Positions 13,821-22,793 of a stretch of 24,311 nt of DNA are shown one piece after another. The number at the start of each line of letters is the position of its first letter. Positions within the stretch are counted from its first letter, which is position 1. The DNA is from Candidatus Nanoarchaeia archaeon (GTDB lineage Archaea > Nanoarchaeota > Nanoarchaeia > SCGC-AAA011-G17 > JAFCDX01): NCBI GenBank assembly GCA_028717785.1, contig JAQUND010000023.1, positions 1-24,311 on the forward strand, given 5' to 3'. The notes under the pieces were generated by a model, which was given only the letters and a program-made list of their open reading frames with translations, ran no database searches and was not told the origin of the DNA. The translations under genes and the position numbers were made by a program.

Positions 13821-14674
13821 AGTATCTGACCTTCTGTATTTCCTTCTCCTGCATTTGATATACCCTTAAATAAATTTTCCCATGGACTTGTTGCACCAGA
13901 ACATTTAGCTGTAGCTTCTGTACTGCTTATCAAAGCAACTGAAGGTTTAAATTTTACTTGATTTGCACTGGGATTTACAAAAACTAATTCCAAAAATACA
14001 AATCCACCTGCACCTATAGCACAAGCAGGTATAGCAGATATGCCCCCACCAATAAGTCCAATAGCTCCTGCACTTACACAACTTATTACAGCCCCTTTTG
14101 CATAAGTTTCTAATCCTTTTTGTCTTGGATAATTTGTTGTATCAAAAATATACATAACATATAATGGATTTGTTGTTGGTATTTTATTTAATGAAGTTAA
14201 ATCAAGATAATTAGGGTGAGTAAATAAATAATCTGCGTAGGTTTGTCCTGCAGAAGTTTTTGTATCTAATAAATAATTTCCTAATCCATCCAATTCTTTA
14301 TCTTTTAAAGAATCATCAAAATTAATTTTTGAACACAAATAACAAAAAGAACCCTTATCAGAACCCATAAAATCTAATTCTCCTTCTCCAAATTTATACC
14401 AACAATCATACATTGCATTTGCAATATCTTTATTAGCACTTTTTTCATCTTTTATAGTAAAATTATTTGAAGGGCAATTTATTGGAGTAGAAAATTTTTG
14501 TATCCCTAAAACTTTTTGTGCATTTAATTGAATACTTTGCCTACAAATTTCTATATCTGTTTTACTTTTAATATTTCCAGCAATTAAGTTAGTAGCATAA
14601 CCAAGTACTAAAACACCAGCTAAAAGAACAATTAAACTTACTAAAACTGTTTCTGACATTCCTTTACGGGACAT
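13817..14674 (-). CDS. Pilin-like protein with a second hydrophobic segment
   Basis: The 285-residue product begins MSRKGMSETVLVSLIVLLAG, an RKG leader with a helix to about residue 32. The ectodomain has Cys-rich patches (CYLCSK at about 111-116). A second long hydrophobic, Gly/Ala-rich stretch lies near 193-233 (about GAVISCVSAGAIGLIGGG onward) and may be a second membrane helix or a buried core. A strong Shine-Dalgarno AGGAGG lies 7 bases before the ATG. It overlaps the small upstream frame by 11 bp. No known domain recognised. Confidence 0.75.
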   Translation of the reverse strand: MSRKGMSETVLVSLIVLLAGVLVLGYATNLIAGNIKSKTDIEICRQSIQLNAQKVLGIQKFSTPINCPSNNFTIKDEKSANKDIANAMYDCWYKFGEGELDFMGSDKGSFCYLCSKINFDDSLKDKELDGLGNYLLDTKTSAGQTYADYLFTHPNYLDLTSLNKIPTTNPLYVMYIFDTTNYPRQKGLETYAKGAVISCVSAGAIGLIGGGISAIPACAIGAGGFVFLELVFVNPSANQVKFKPSVALISSTEATAKCSGATSPWENLFKGISNAGEGNTEGQIL

Positions 14675-14783
14675 TTAAAATCCTCCTAGTAACATAATAA
14701 ACTAAACCAGAAACTGCTAATATAAATGTTAAAAGTAAAATTAATTTAACTAGTGTACTTAAAGATTTATCATCCTCTTCCAT
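14664..14783 (-). CDS. 39-residue single-helix protein
   Basis: The product begins MEEDDKSLSTLVKLILLLT, with one hydrophobic helix (about 10-28) and a basic tail YVTRRILNVP. The frame stays open further upstream, but the ATG at 14783 is the likely start because upstream bases read through the platform-protein stop region as low-complexity hydrophobic sequence. It lies between the platform gene and the 285-residue pilin. It is so short that only its position and helix support it. Confidence 0.5.
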   Translation of the reverse strand: MEEDDKSLSTLVKLILLLTFILAVSGLVYYVTRRILNVP

Positions 14784-14817
14784 ATAATACTTAAAATTAT
14801 TTCCTATATAAAACTTA

Positions 14818-16938
14818 TTATACAGCACCCATCGCAGAATTTGCCAAAATAGTAGATGCAAGTAAGTTAAATAATACAATAACAATAAATGCAATTATAG
14901 TATAAAGCACACTTCCAAAAATAATATTCTTTCCAAGTAAATAATTTTGATTTAATTTATCTGAACCATTTTCAATTCCATTTGCTAATATAGTTAGAAT
15001 AATAATAATTTCAACAACATAAATTCCTACAACAATTTGGAAATAATAAGAAGGAATTATATCTTCAATTTTGAATATTTCTGCAAATTGCTGAAACCCT
15101 TGAAGAGAACTAGCACTTGTTGCATTTCCTTGTGCAACTTGAAATAAATTTGTCATATTAGAAATTATACCAACTATCATAGAACCAATTCCAACAACAA
15201 TACCTGCAATTACTGGAGCCATAAAAGAAATTTGAGATTTCATTGAAGAAACAATTTCAGATAATAAATCTTTTAACCTTTCATTAACTCTATGAATTTC
15301 TGTAACATAATTAGAAATACTTATCATTGATTTTGATGCAATCTTTGAACCTTTTTGAACACTTTCTAATAAAACTTCCATTGATGATTCAATTAATGAG
15401 GATGGATAAGATAAAATTGCTCCTGTTTTTCCATTAAAAATTGCTTCTTTTAAATTCATACCAAGATTTCTAATATTAACTGAAACTATTCTAAAAAAAT
15501 TTCCTGTTGGAGTGCCAGACATATTTTCTGCAACAGTACCAAATGCAATTTCTGCTGGAACACCATCTGATAATCTATTACCTAATTGAAATAAAGAAGA
15601 CGCAAATTCATTTTCTAATTTTTTAGTTTCATTTCTTACTTTAATTAAATCTTTACTTGTTCCCTTATAATAAATTCCTATTCCTAATGCAATTCCAAAA
15701 GGAATTAATAAACTTAATAATAAAGCACCTAATCCAAAGGGACCACAATTTCCTTCACATCTATAATCCATAAATTTAGCACCCATTAAATTAAAATCAT
15801 ATAAAGGGTTTATTATATGCAAAATTACAGGTAAAAATCCTATAAATAAAAATACTGAAATTATAAAAATTGGAAATGCCTTTGATCTTTTTTGATTAAA
15901 TAATCTTTTTTGAATATCTGATTCTCCGTAACCTGTTGGTCTCTTACTTAAAATTTCATAACCATAACTAAAAACTGCAATAGGTAAAATAACATCATAT
16001 AATAATCCAATATGATACCACTTAACTAAATTTCCCATAAAAGCAGCTATTAATGGAAATATTACTAAACCAAGAATAGGTAAAATAACTCCTAACATAT
16101 GTAACATTGTAATTGGATTTTTTAATTCTTGTGCGTAATGCAACATTTTTTCATAAGTTCCTTCCAACATAACTTCTAATGCCTTATCCAATAATTGCAT
16201 TCTTCTATCTTCTGAAGATTCATATAAAGAAGATTCTACTAAATGAAAAGAATTTACAAATTCTAGATTATAATCACGCCAACCATCAAGATATGCATCT
16301 AAGGCATCTTTAATATTTGAATATCTTCCAGATTCTATATCCCAAAATAATTTTCTTAAATCCAAAGATAAAGGAGCACCAATATGTAATGCTGTAAATT
16401 TAATTGCATGTTCTAAATTTGCTGTATGTCTCATATACATTACAATATATAACATACACAAAACCATCTGGTTACTTGCTTTTAATCTCCATTGATTTGC
16501 AAGATAAATTGGCAAGTTGGATAATGGTTTTAAAATAACTGCTGCAAGTATAACAAACATTAATGGAAAAAATATAACTAAAGTATTGAAAACTAAATAT
16601 GCTAAAGCAGCAGATAAAATTGAAAATAAAATTATTAAAACTGAAATTAAAGTAGCTAAGCTTGTAGCACCATTTGGAGTAACATTAAGATGAGCAGTTT
16701 CAATTGCTTGTTCTAATTTTTTATATTGTTCAATTGGTGGTCTTATTGCAATTATTGATTCTGCTTTATTACACCAAGTTTCATATAAACTAGAAGTAGT
16801 TTCTAATGCTTCTTTTCTAAATTTAATATACTCTCTTGAGAATTCTGCATCTTTAGGAACATCTTCTTCATCAACTTCTTTACTTATTTTTGCTTCGTAT
16901 CTTTTTAAGATATCTTCTGTAGTTTCAGGCTTTGCTAT
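14818..16938 (-). CDS. tadC: Type II secretion F/FlaJ/TadC-type membrane platform protein, likely AUA start
   Basis: This is the inner-membrane platform partner of the ATPase, with two T2SSF-type cytosolic domains. The first is around YMRHTANLEHAIKFTALHIG, the second around LGNRLSDGVPAEIAFGTVAENMSG, each between membrane helices; a cluster of helices ends the protein. The first ATG is at 16560, but the frame is coding for 126 codons upstream (charged N-terminus KPETTEDILKRYEAK, then a hydrophobic helix) with no ATG, GTG or TTG. It stops at a TAA just before codon ATA (16936-16938). A Shine-Dalgarno GGTGAT sits 4 bases before this ATA, so AUA initiation, giving 706 residues, is the simplest reading. 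The start overlaps the ATPase end by 14 bp. Alternatives: a +1 frameshift from the ATPase at GCC-TGA, or a base error. Confidence 0.85.
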   Translation of the reverse strand: MAKPETTEDILKRYEAKISKEVDEEDVPKDAEFSREYIKFRKEALETTSSLYETWCNKAESIIAIRPPIEQYKKLEQAIETAHLNVTPNGATSLATLISVLIILFSILSAALAYLVFNTLVIFFPLMFVILAAVILKPLSNLPIYLANQWRLKASNQMVLCMLYIVMYMRHTANLEHAIKFTALHIGAPLSLDLRKLFWDIESGRYSNIKDALDAYLDGWRDYNLEFVNSFHLVESSLYESSEDRRMQLLDKALEVMLEGTYEKMLHYAQELKNPITMLHMLGVILPILGLVIFPLIAAFMGNLVKWYHIGLLYDVILPIAVFSYGYEILSKRPTGYGESDIQKRLFNQKRSKAFPIFIISVFLFIGFLPVILHIINPLYDFNLMGAKFMDYRCEGNCGPFGLGALLLSLLIPFGIALGIGIYYKGTSKDLIKVRNETKKLENEFASSLFQLGNRLSDGVPAEIAFGTVAENMSGTPTGNFFRIVSVNIRNLGMNLKEAIFNGKTGAILSYPSSLIESSMEVLLESVQKGSKIASKSMISISNYVTEIHRVNERLKDLLSEIVSSMKSQISFMAPVIAGIVVGIGSMIVGIISNMTNLFQVAQGNATSASSLQGFQQFAEIFKIEDIIPSYYFQIVVGIYVVEIIIILTILANGIENGSDKLNQNYLLGKNIIFGSVLYTIIAFIVIVLFNLLASTILANSAMGAV

Positions 16939-19900
16939 TTATATCACCATTTTCAAATGTTTTTTGTTTAATATATCTTTTTAATTCTTGTTCCCACCTA
17001 AAAAATATTTTTTTGGAATCAAGTGTTCCGGTTTCTTGTCTTACTTCATCAGAAATTCTGTGAAATAAATCATTAAATTGAACAACATCTTTTGCTTCTA
17101 ATAAATCTATCATTCCTGATTCAATTGCGTAATTAACAAATGTTTCTTTTATTTTTGCTCTTAATAAAATATTATCCCAAACTGCTTCCCAATTTCCTGC
17201 CCACTCTTTAATATTTGAAGCAATTGATTTTATTATTTCTGATTCTCCATTAATTAAAGCATCAGTTGGTTGTAAGGAATCTGTTTTTGCATCATATTTC
17301 ATTAAATCAACAAAACCTCCTTCTGCCATTGGATCTTCATTCCATTGTTTTCTAACTTCAGTAATTTGAGTTATTCTACGCCACCTATGCATTCCATCTG
17401 GAGATTTTATTGGATTACTAATTACAATAATATCAACTGCTTTAAAACTAGTTCTAGGAACTTTAAGATCATTTACAATTCTATCAAAAACACCGTAAGG
17501 AGAATCACCATGTATAGTTCCTGCAACAACATTTGCAAGTGCACCTACACGCATTGCTTCGAATAATGCTAAAGCTTCTAAAGATCTTATTTCTCCAACA
17601 ATTAAAGATGAATCACCCATTCTTAAACTAGTTCTGATTCCTTCATCTGCTGCAATTTCTGAACCACCACCTCCAGCTAAAGCAGATCTAACTTTAAGTG
17701 GTTGAATATTATAACCTAGCTCACGTAATTTTTCTGTTGATAGTTCTAAAGTATCTTCACATGTAATTATTCTATACTTTCTCATAATTTCAATTAAACA
17801 AGAATCTAAAAAAGAAGTATTATGTGCAATAATTCCATTTGCTATAAAATTATGTGTACCTGGAACAGATAAATCATAAACATAACCATCAGAAGATTTT
17901 ACTCTTTCTACACTAATAACCTTATCCCAAAATAAATCTGAATTAACTACATTATTTGCTAATTCTAATAATTTTGAAGTTTCATCTGATATTACTTCTT
18001 CATATATATTTATTATATTTTTAGTAATTGCCTTTAATGTATTTATACTTATATTTTTATAAATACCATTAAAAAAATTAGATACTGTTTGTATAGAAAT
18101 ATCTTTAGAAGCTATCATTTCATTAGGAATATTAAGTTCATTTCTTAAGTTATTAAGAATTATCCCTATTTGTATATAATCAATTGAATTATCCCTATAT
18201 TTATTTTTTATGGAATTTATAATTATATTTGCTTTATTTTTATTTTCTTCTAATAAGGATCTATGTTGTTCTAAGAAATTATCAATTATAATCTTTCTTT
18301 CTGTTGGAGTTTTTATTCCACCATAAAAATAACTCTTAAGTGAACTTTCTGGTATATTTGTTGCTCTTGACATTTCAGAATAATTAATATTTGTGCCAAA
18401 ATTATTAATCTTATTTTCAAACAATTGATTCATGGAAGTTAGATTAATAGTAGATTTTAAAAAAGAATTTTTACATTTTTGATTGAGTAATTTATTAACT
18501 TCCTTATCAGAAATTTTTAGAAAAGCAGATAATTCTGAATAAGGTATATCTAATAATGTTTTTAATTCTTTTATTTCTGAAGTTATTTCTTTTAAATTAT
18601 AATTTAATATATTATATAAAGGACGGATATTTATGGAACTTATTTGATTATATCTTACATTAAAATATTGCATAATTTGATTAAACCAATTACGAGAAAT
18701 TCCATATTTATTATTTTCATAACCCCAATAATCTTTATTTAATATTTCTTTAAGTTGTTTTGGACTAATATGAAGTTTATTTCTTAATTCTCCAAATAGT
18801 TTAGTACCTTGTGGAATAATATCTACATTTGTATTAGATTTTTTAAAAGAAATTTTTAAAAGATTATCTTTCTTCATTGGATGATTATAATTTATATTTA
18901 AATTATAACTTTTAATTGAATCTCCCCTAATAAAAAGCCTGTAATATGGTTTATTTTTAACTATTTTTAATTTTTCAAATGAAATTATCCCAAATCTTAG
19001 TAATGCCATCTGCAACTGTTTTACTAATTGATTACTTGCAGAAGTAAATTCTATATCAACCTCACTTACATGTGAATCACAATCAAATAAAGTTTTTATA
19101 TATGAAGCTAAAATCTCATTATTTGATTTTAATACCTGTTGAGGAATTTCTAATTTTGAAGATTTTTTTCCTATTGGTATTTGAAAGATTGAAGATATTA
19201 GTCTAGATAAATCTTTTGAGGATATTTGCACACAAAAAGTTGTTCTTGTTTTATATTCCCTAAATTTAATATCAAATAATTCTTTAATTAATGTTTTATA
19301 TCGTTCTCTAATTTCTTTATTATTATTAAAAAAATAAATCCCAGATTTAGCAATATGTCCATCCCCTGAAATATACCCTAAAATTTCTGATAACTGTGAA
19401 TTAAATTTTTTTGGAAATTTAAATTCTAAACTATTTGTTTTTCCCTTAAATATAAAATAATCTTTTGTTTCTTTTGTATCAAATTTAAATTCTATTTCTT
19501 CTGAATTTGTATTTATCTTTCTTGGAGAAGCTATAAACAAACCTTCTTTTATATTATTTGCATAAATTTCTTTTATTCCCATATTAAATGTAAAATATGG
19601 ATGTTCAGGAGTAGTTATTATTTCCTTACCTGATTGAGTTTTTATTTTAATTAATTCTTTTTCAAATCTTCTTTTATACAAATAATCAGTATAAGAATTT
19701 TTAATTTTATAATTATCTAGACTCATTATTCCCAAATTTAAATTATATTTTTTTTCTTCTTTTATATTTTCTGTAATCATTAATTTAGATATTGGAAGAA
19801 TTGAACCATTATCTAATTGAATTAGTGTATCTCCACTTACACACTTTCCACTTCCACGAGTACCTGCAACTAATAAAGTTCTTGATCCATCAATTAAAAA

Positions 19901-21271
19901 ACTTAATAATCCTGCCCCTAAAGGAGAAATCATTTTATTATTTACAAATAAAGGTTGAGTCCATGGTTTATCTCTGTGCCTTCTTAAAGAAAATCCAAGA
20001 CCATATGGATTTAATGGCTTTGAAATAATTGCAATTCTTGTTCTTGATCCAGGCAAAGTTAATTCTGTATCTAAAACAGGATTAGCTTCATCTAAAGGTC
20101 TTCCACTTAACAATCTAAATTTAGTTGCCCAACCCTCTCCATCTTCAACACTTGGATAAATATTTGTTACACATTCATCATAATCTGCATGAACTAAAAA
20201 TATTGGTGTTTGTCCTATTGGTCCATTAATTGAAATATCTTGAACTTTTGGATCATTAAGTAAAATTTCTATTAAACCAAATCCAACTGTGTAACGAACT
20301 AAAATTTCTGCAAGCTCTTCAATTTCTTTGTAAGCTAGATCAATTCCTTTGTTTGTTGCAAGCTCAGTAATCAAATCTTTTCCAATATTATAAAAAGTTC
20401 TACGCATTCTTTCAGGATCAACAAATTCTTCTGCTTTTGGTTTATGTTCTGATAAAACATTTCTTGCTAAATTTAATAACATATATTTATCTTCTGAAAT
20501 TTTAAATTCAGGAGGATTAAGATGATATAATAATTTAATATCTCCAGGAACACGATAAAGAGTTACATCTGTTTTTTTATCAATTGAATAAGAATCTATT
20601 TCTTCTCCATTTAGTGGAGGATCAGACATTAATTTTGTATACATAAAATCAGGAGTTATTGTTGGTCTGAATATTGTTCTGTAAATTGTTCTATCACCTA
20701 AAACATAACCTGCAATATGAGGACGTGCAAAAGAAATTAATTTTGTTTGATCTAGATAAACTAAAATATTTCTTAATAAATTAATATAATGTTCTCTGCA
20801 GTGTAAACATAAAGGTGTTGTTGTTTTTTTAATTAAAATATTTTCTTCTCTTACTAATCTTCTTAATTCAACATAAGCTCCAATTGGATCTGTTCTTAAT
20901 AAATTTAAAATAATATTTTGTAATTGTGCTAACCTAGAACCAAGACAAACAGTACATTGTTGTGTTGGAGCCATTGCAGAAAGTGTTAAAACTTTTTTTT
21001 GTTTTAAAAAATGATTATAAATAGATGCAATTTCTGAAATAGTTGAAGTTTGTGTAAAATCATATTCATAATTTTTCCCCAATTGAGAAAATATAATTCT
21101 TACCACTCCTGGATTTTGAGTTAGAAAATCTATTGTTCTAGACATACAAATAGAATTATCTTCAATGGATGGAGAATATGGATAATTATTGTAATTGATC
21201 CACATCACCTCTTCTTGACCCTCTTTGACTATTTCGTAATCGCCAGGTTTTGTCTTTTTAGCAAATAGCAT
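16925..21271 (-). CDS. tadA: FlaI/TadA/VirB11-type secretion ATPase interrupted by an intein
   Basis: The precursor has 1448 residues; after intein removal, 773. An N-terminal region with two CxxC pairs (C106/C109, C155/C158, a possible zinc site) leads to the ATPase core: KVQDISINGP and a Walker A motif GTRGSGK (470-476) that the intein splits before TS (1152-1153). Later come the Asp box CEDTLELS (1171-1178), Walker B SLIVGEIRS (1222-1230, with E1227) and His box GTIHGD (1251-1256). It is the hexameric motor that powers pilus assembly or retraction with the adjacent platform protein. The start has AAGAGG 3 bases upstream and the gene opens the pilus operon. The intein splits the P-loop, so no active motor forms until splicing. 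Confidence 0.93.
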   Translation of the reverse strand: MLFAKKTKPGDYEIVKEGQEEVMWINYNNYPYSPSIEDNSICMSRTIDFLTQNPGVVRIIFSQLGKNYEYDFTQTSTISEIASIYNHFLKQKKVLTLSAMAPTQQCTVCLGSRLAQLQNIILNLLRTDPIGAYVELRRLVREENILIKKTTTPLCLHCREHYINLLRNILVYLDQTKLISFARPHIAGYVLGDRTIYRTIFRPTITPDFMYTKLMSDPPLNGEEIDSYSIDKKTDVTLYRVPGDIKLLYHLNPPEFKISEDKYMLLNLARNVLSEHKPKAEEFVDPERMRRTFYNIGKDLITELATNKGIDLAYKEIEELAEILVRYTVGFGLIEILLNDPKVQDISINGPIGQTPIFLVHADYDECVTNIYPSVEDGEGWATKFRLLSGRPLDEANPVLDTELTLPGSRTRIAIISKPLNPYGLGFSLRRHRDKPWTQPLFVNNKMISPLGAGLLSFLIDGSRTLLVAGTRGSGKCVSGDTLIQLDNGSILPISKLMITENIKEEKKYNLNLGIMSLDNYKIKNSYTDYLYKRRFEKELIKIKTQSGKEIITTPEHPYFTFNMGIKEIYANNIKEGLFIASPRKINTNSEEIEFKFDTKETKDYFIFKGKTNSLEFKFPKKFNSQLSEILGYISGDGHIAKSGIYFFNNNKEIRERYKTLIKELFDIKFREYKTRTTFCVQISSKDLSRLISSIFQIPIGKKSSKLEIPQQVLKSNNEILASYIKTLFDCDSHVSEVDIEFTSASNQLVKQLQMALLRFGIISFEKLKIVKNKPYYRLFIRGDSIKSYNLNINYNHPMKKDNLLKISFKKSNTNVDIIPQGTKLFGELRNKLHISPKQLKEILNKDYWGYENNKYGISRNWFNQIMQYFNVRYNQISSINIRPLYNILNYNLKEITSEIKELKTLLDIPYSELSAFLKISDKEVNKLLNQKCKNSFLKSTINLTSMNQLFENKINNFGTNINYSEMSRATNIPESSLKSYFYGGIKTPTERKIIIDNFLEQHRSLLEENKNKANIIINSIKNKYRDNSIDYIQIGIILNNLRNELNIPNEMIASKDISIQTVSNFFNGIYKNISINTLKAITKNIINIYEEVISDETSKLLELANNVVNSDLFWDKVISVERVKSSDGYVYDLSVPGTHNFIANGIIAHNTSFLDSCLIEIMRKYRIITCEDTLELSTEKLRELGYNIQPLKVRSALAGGGGSEIAADEGIRTSLRMGDSSLIVGEIRSLEALALFEAMRVGALANVVAGTIHGDSPYGVFDRIVNDLKVPRTSFKAVDIIVISNPIKSPDGMHRWRRITQITEVRKQWNEDPMAEGGFVDLMKYDAKTDSLQPTDALINGESEIIKSIASNIKEWAGNWEAVWDNILLRAKIKETFVNYAIESGMIDLLEAKDVVQFNDLFHRISDEVRQETGTLDSKKIFFRWEQELKRYIKQKTFENGDINSKA
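17819..19843 (-). mobile_element. 675-residue intein with LAGLIDADG homing endonuclease, in the ATPase Walker A motif
   Basis: The intein is residues 477-1151 of the precursor. Block A is CVSGDTLIQLDNG (Cys1), block B has TTPEH (T554, H557), and blocks F/G are the last 34 residues, ending GIIAHN (His-Asn) before Thr+1. All splicing residues are present. Two LAGLIDADG-type motifs, LGYISGDGHI (631-640) and YIKTLFDCDSHV (724-735), keep their catalytic Asp, so the endonuclease may be active. A further ~300 residues (about 807-1110) contain several HTH-like units (e.g. LHISPKQLKEIL, IPYSELSAFLK, NIPESSLKSYF), perhaps extra DNA-binding domains. This is longer than most inteins. Confidence 0.93.
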
Positions 21272-21352
21272 ATTCCTCTTTTAAATACATTAAATTTATA
21301 TACTAATAAGTCTATTTATTAAAAAAGTTTTCGTTTAGTCAAAAAGAGGAAA
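21272..21352. promoter_or_regulatory. Divergent promoter region between the ATPase and coiled-coil genes
   Basis: This 81-base AT-rich gap separates two divergent operons. TATATAAATTTA-like sequence (about 21291-21303, minus reading) and ATTTATTA-like bases (about 21313-21325) could serve the two directions. Both starts have a Shine-Dalgarno (AAGAGG at 21275-21280 on minus; AGAGG about 21344-21349 on plus). The gap suggests co-regulation of the two gene sets. Confidence 0.4.
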
Positions 21353-21727
21353 ATGGTGCAAGAAACTGACGCAAGTAACGTTCTAATTGATATTAATACA
21401 AGAATTAGAGTTCTAGAAGAAAAGAATAACCAATTAAGAGAAAGATTGCTAGTTACAAATCAAAATATGATTGAAGAATATAAAAGAATGATTCAAGAGA
21501 TGAGAACTATTACTTCTGATGTTAAAGAAATGCGTGAAGATATTGAAAATTCAAGAGAAATGATTAAACATATTATAAAAGAAAGTACAAATTTTGCAAG
21601 AAGAGATTCTGTTTTAGTTTTAGAAAAATATATTAACATGTGGAACCCTATGAAGTTCACAACAGAAGAAGATGTTGTTAAAATTATCGATTTTAGAAAA
21701 AAATTCAAAAATGAGGTTGTAGTATAA
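21353..21727 (+). CDS. Coiled-coil protein of the secretion cluster
   Basis: The 124-residue protein has a heptad-like coiled coil (about 10-72: LIDINTRIRVLEEKN, MIEEYKRMIQEMR, VKEMREDIENSREM). A conserved-looking C-terminal block follows with MWNPMKFTTEEDVVKIIDF. It has no signal peptide or membrane helix, so it is cytosolic. The stop overlaps the next ATG by one base. Its location beside the secretion ATPase suggests a soluble accessory subunit, perhaps like the FlaC/D/E platform proteins of the archaellum; this is by analogy only. Confidence 0.75.
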   Translation: MVQETDASNVLIDINTRIRVLEEKNNQLRERLLVTNQNMIEEYKRMIQEMRTITSDVKEMREDIENSREMIKHIIKESTNFARRDSVLVLEKYINMWNPMKFTTEEDVVKIIDFRKKFKNEVVV

Positions 21728-22266
21728 TGGCTAATGAATATGATGAAATAAAAGATCAAGTTGGTGATGAAATGATGGAAGCGCCAGCACCAACACAAAT
21801 GAGAGGAATGAAACCTTCTATAATTACTAAAGGAAATGTTCCACAACAACCAATGGAAGATGAACCTATAATGGAATCTAATTTTACAAATATGCAAACA
21901 CCCCAACCAATAATGCCTAGAGCTTCAAATGATAGAGCTAGTGTTGAAACTATGGAAGAAATTGCAGAATCGATTGTTAATGAAAAATGGGAAGAATTAA
22001 TGTCCAGTGTTGGAAATATTGCTATATGGAAAGAAAAAGTTCAAACTGATATTAGATCAATAAAACAAGAAATAGTTAGAACAGAAGAAAGATTTGAAAA
22101 TTTACAAAGAGCAATTCTTGGAAGAGTTGAAGATTATAATAAAACAATGACAAGTGTTGGAACTGAAATGAAAGCACTTGAAGGTGTTCTTGAAAGAATC
22201 TTACAACCTTTAGCAACAAATATTAAAGAATTGTCAAGAATTACTGAAGAATTAAAGAAAAAATAA
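21727..22266 (+). CDS. Coiled-coil protein with a disordered N-terminus
   Basis: The 179-residue protein has a Pro/Met/Gln-rich, probably disordered N-terminal half (to about 65, with APAPTQMRGMKP and PQQPMEDEP) and a long helical C-terminal half (about 70-179). The helical half contains EEIAESIVNEKWEELMSSVGN and KEKVQTDIRSIKQEIVRTEERF, a coiled coil. Its overlap of one base with the preceding coiled-coil gene means the pair is coupled and probably acts as a complex. It is cytosolic and no family is recognised; a role in the pilus machinery is inferred. Confidence 0.75.
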   Translation: MANEYDEIKDQVGDEMMEAPAPTQMRGMKPSIITKGNVPQQPMEDEPIMESNFTNMQTPQPIMPRASNDRASVETMEEIAESIVNEKWEELMSSVGNIAIWKEKVQTDIRSIKQEIVRTEERFENLQRAILGRVEDYNKTMTSVGTEMKALEGVLERILQPLATNIKELSRITEELKKK

Positions 22267-22292
22267 ATTTATTTCTTTTTTTATTTTTTTGT
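22267..22292 (+). terminator. T-rich stretch between convergent genes
   Basis: The 14-base convergent gap and flanking bases hold runs of T (TTTCTTTTTTTATTTTTTTG). Archaeal transcription ends at such oligo-T runs without a hairpin. This could end the coiled-coil operon on the plus strand. Confidence 0.4.
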
Positions 22293-22793
22293 TGCAACGA
22301 ATCTAATAGATAAAGAAGCTAAAATTAAAATAAATATTGCACCAAGTACTCTTGGATGGAATAATGTTCTTAAAGTTTCTGAACCAATTGTTTTTGTTAC
22401 GTTACCTGAAGCATAAGGAGTAAATATATCACTATAAACTTGAGTTATACCAATTAACAATAATAAGAAAGCAATAACCATTACAGTCCAAATACTTAGA
22501 TTATTCCAAATAACTTGTTGTTCTATCCCTAAAAATGTTAATCCCATAAATAATAATATTAAAAATATAAAAATAAAAACAAACCAAGGAACAATATAAT
22601 TAATTAAATCTACTACGCCCCCTGCAAACAAAGAAATTGCTGCTATAGAAAATGCTGCAACAAATTTTAAAGATTTATTTTTTCCTAACCAGTCTGTATT
22701 TTCTAAAATAATATAAATTATTGAAAATATAAATAAAAAAGTTATAACAGGTAAAAAGTGATACAATAATCCCGTATCAAGTAATGTTGCCAT
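22281..22793 (-). CDS. Polytopic membrane protein, third of a tandem trio
   Basis: The 170-residue protein has about five hydrophobic segments. Its start MATLLDTGLLYHFLPVITFLF followed by IIYIILENTDWLGK resembles the signature of the two genes upstream (LPFLLxFTxIFAILEKxxILGK), in degenerate form, so it is likely a distant paralogue. It ends in a basic tail RFVATKK. It abuts the gene before it. No function recognised. Confidence 0.72.
   Translation of the reverse strand: MATLLDTGLLYHFLPVITFLFIFSIIYIILENTDWLGKNKSLKFVAAFSIAAISLFAGGVVDLINYIVPWFVFIFIFLILLFMGLTFLGIEQQVIWNNLSIWTVMVIAFLLLLIGITQVYSDIFTPYASGNVTKTIGSETLRTLFHPRVLGAIFILILASLSIRFVATKK

Noticed and set aside
14818..16560. Platform protein starting at the first ATG (16560)
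   Set aside because: The frame upstream is clearly coding (charged N-terminus and a membrane helix) for 126 codons and otherwise leaves an unexplained gap after the ATPase.
17345..17566. Plus-strand frame of 73 codons
   Set aside because: Antisense to the Walker B/His box part of the ATPase.
19792..20028. Plus-strand frame of 78 codons
   Set aside because: Antisense to the intein/ATPase junction; composition is a by-product.
9351..21271. Archaellum operon
   Set aside because: FlaI/FlaJ-like motor and platform are present, but no FlaG/F/H and no recognisable archaellins; the pilin set is of another kind.
21493..21906. Minus-strand frame of 137 codons
   Set aside because: Antisense to the two coiled-coil genes; its aromatic/His-rich text reflects the reverse of helical coding sequence.
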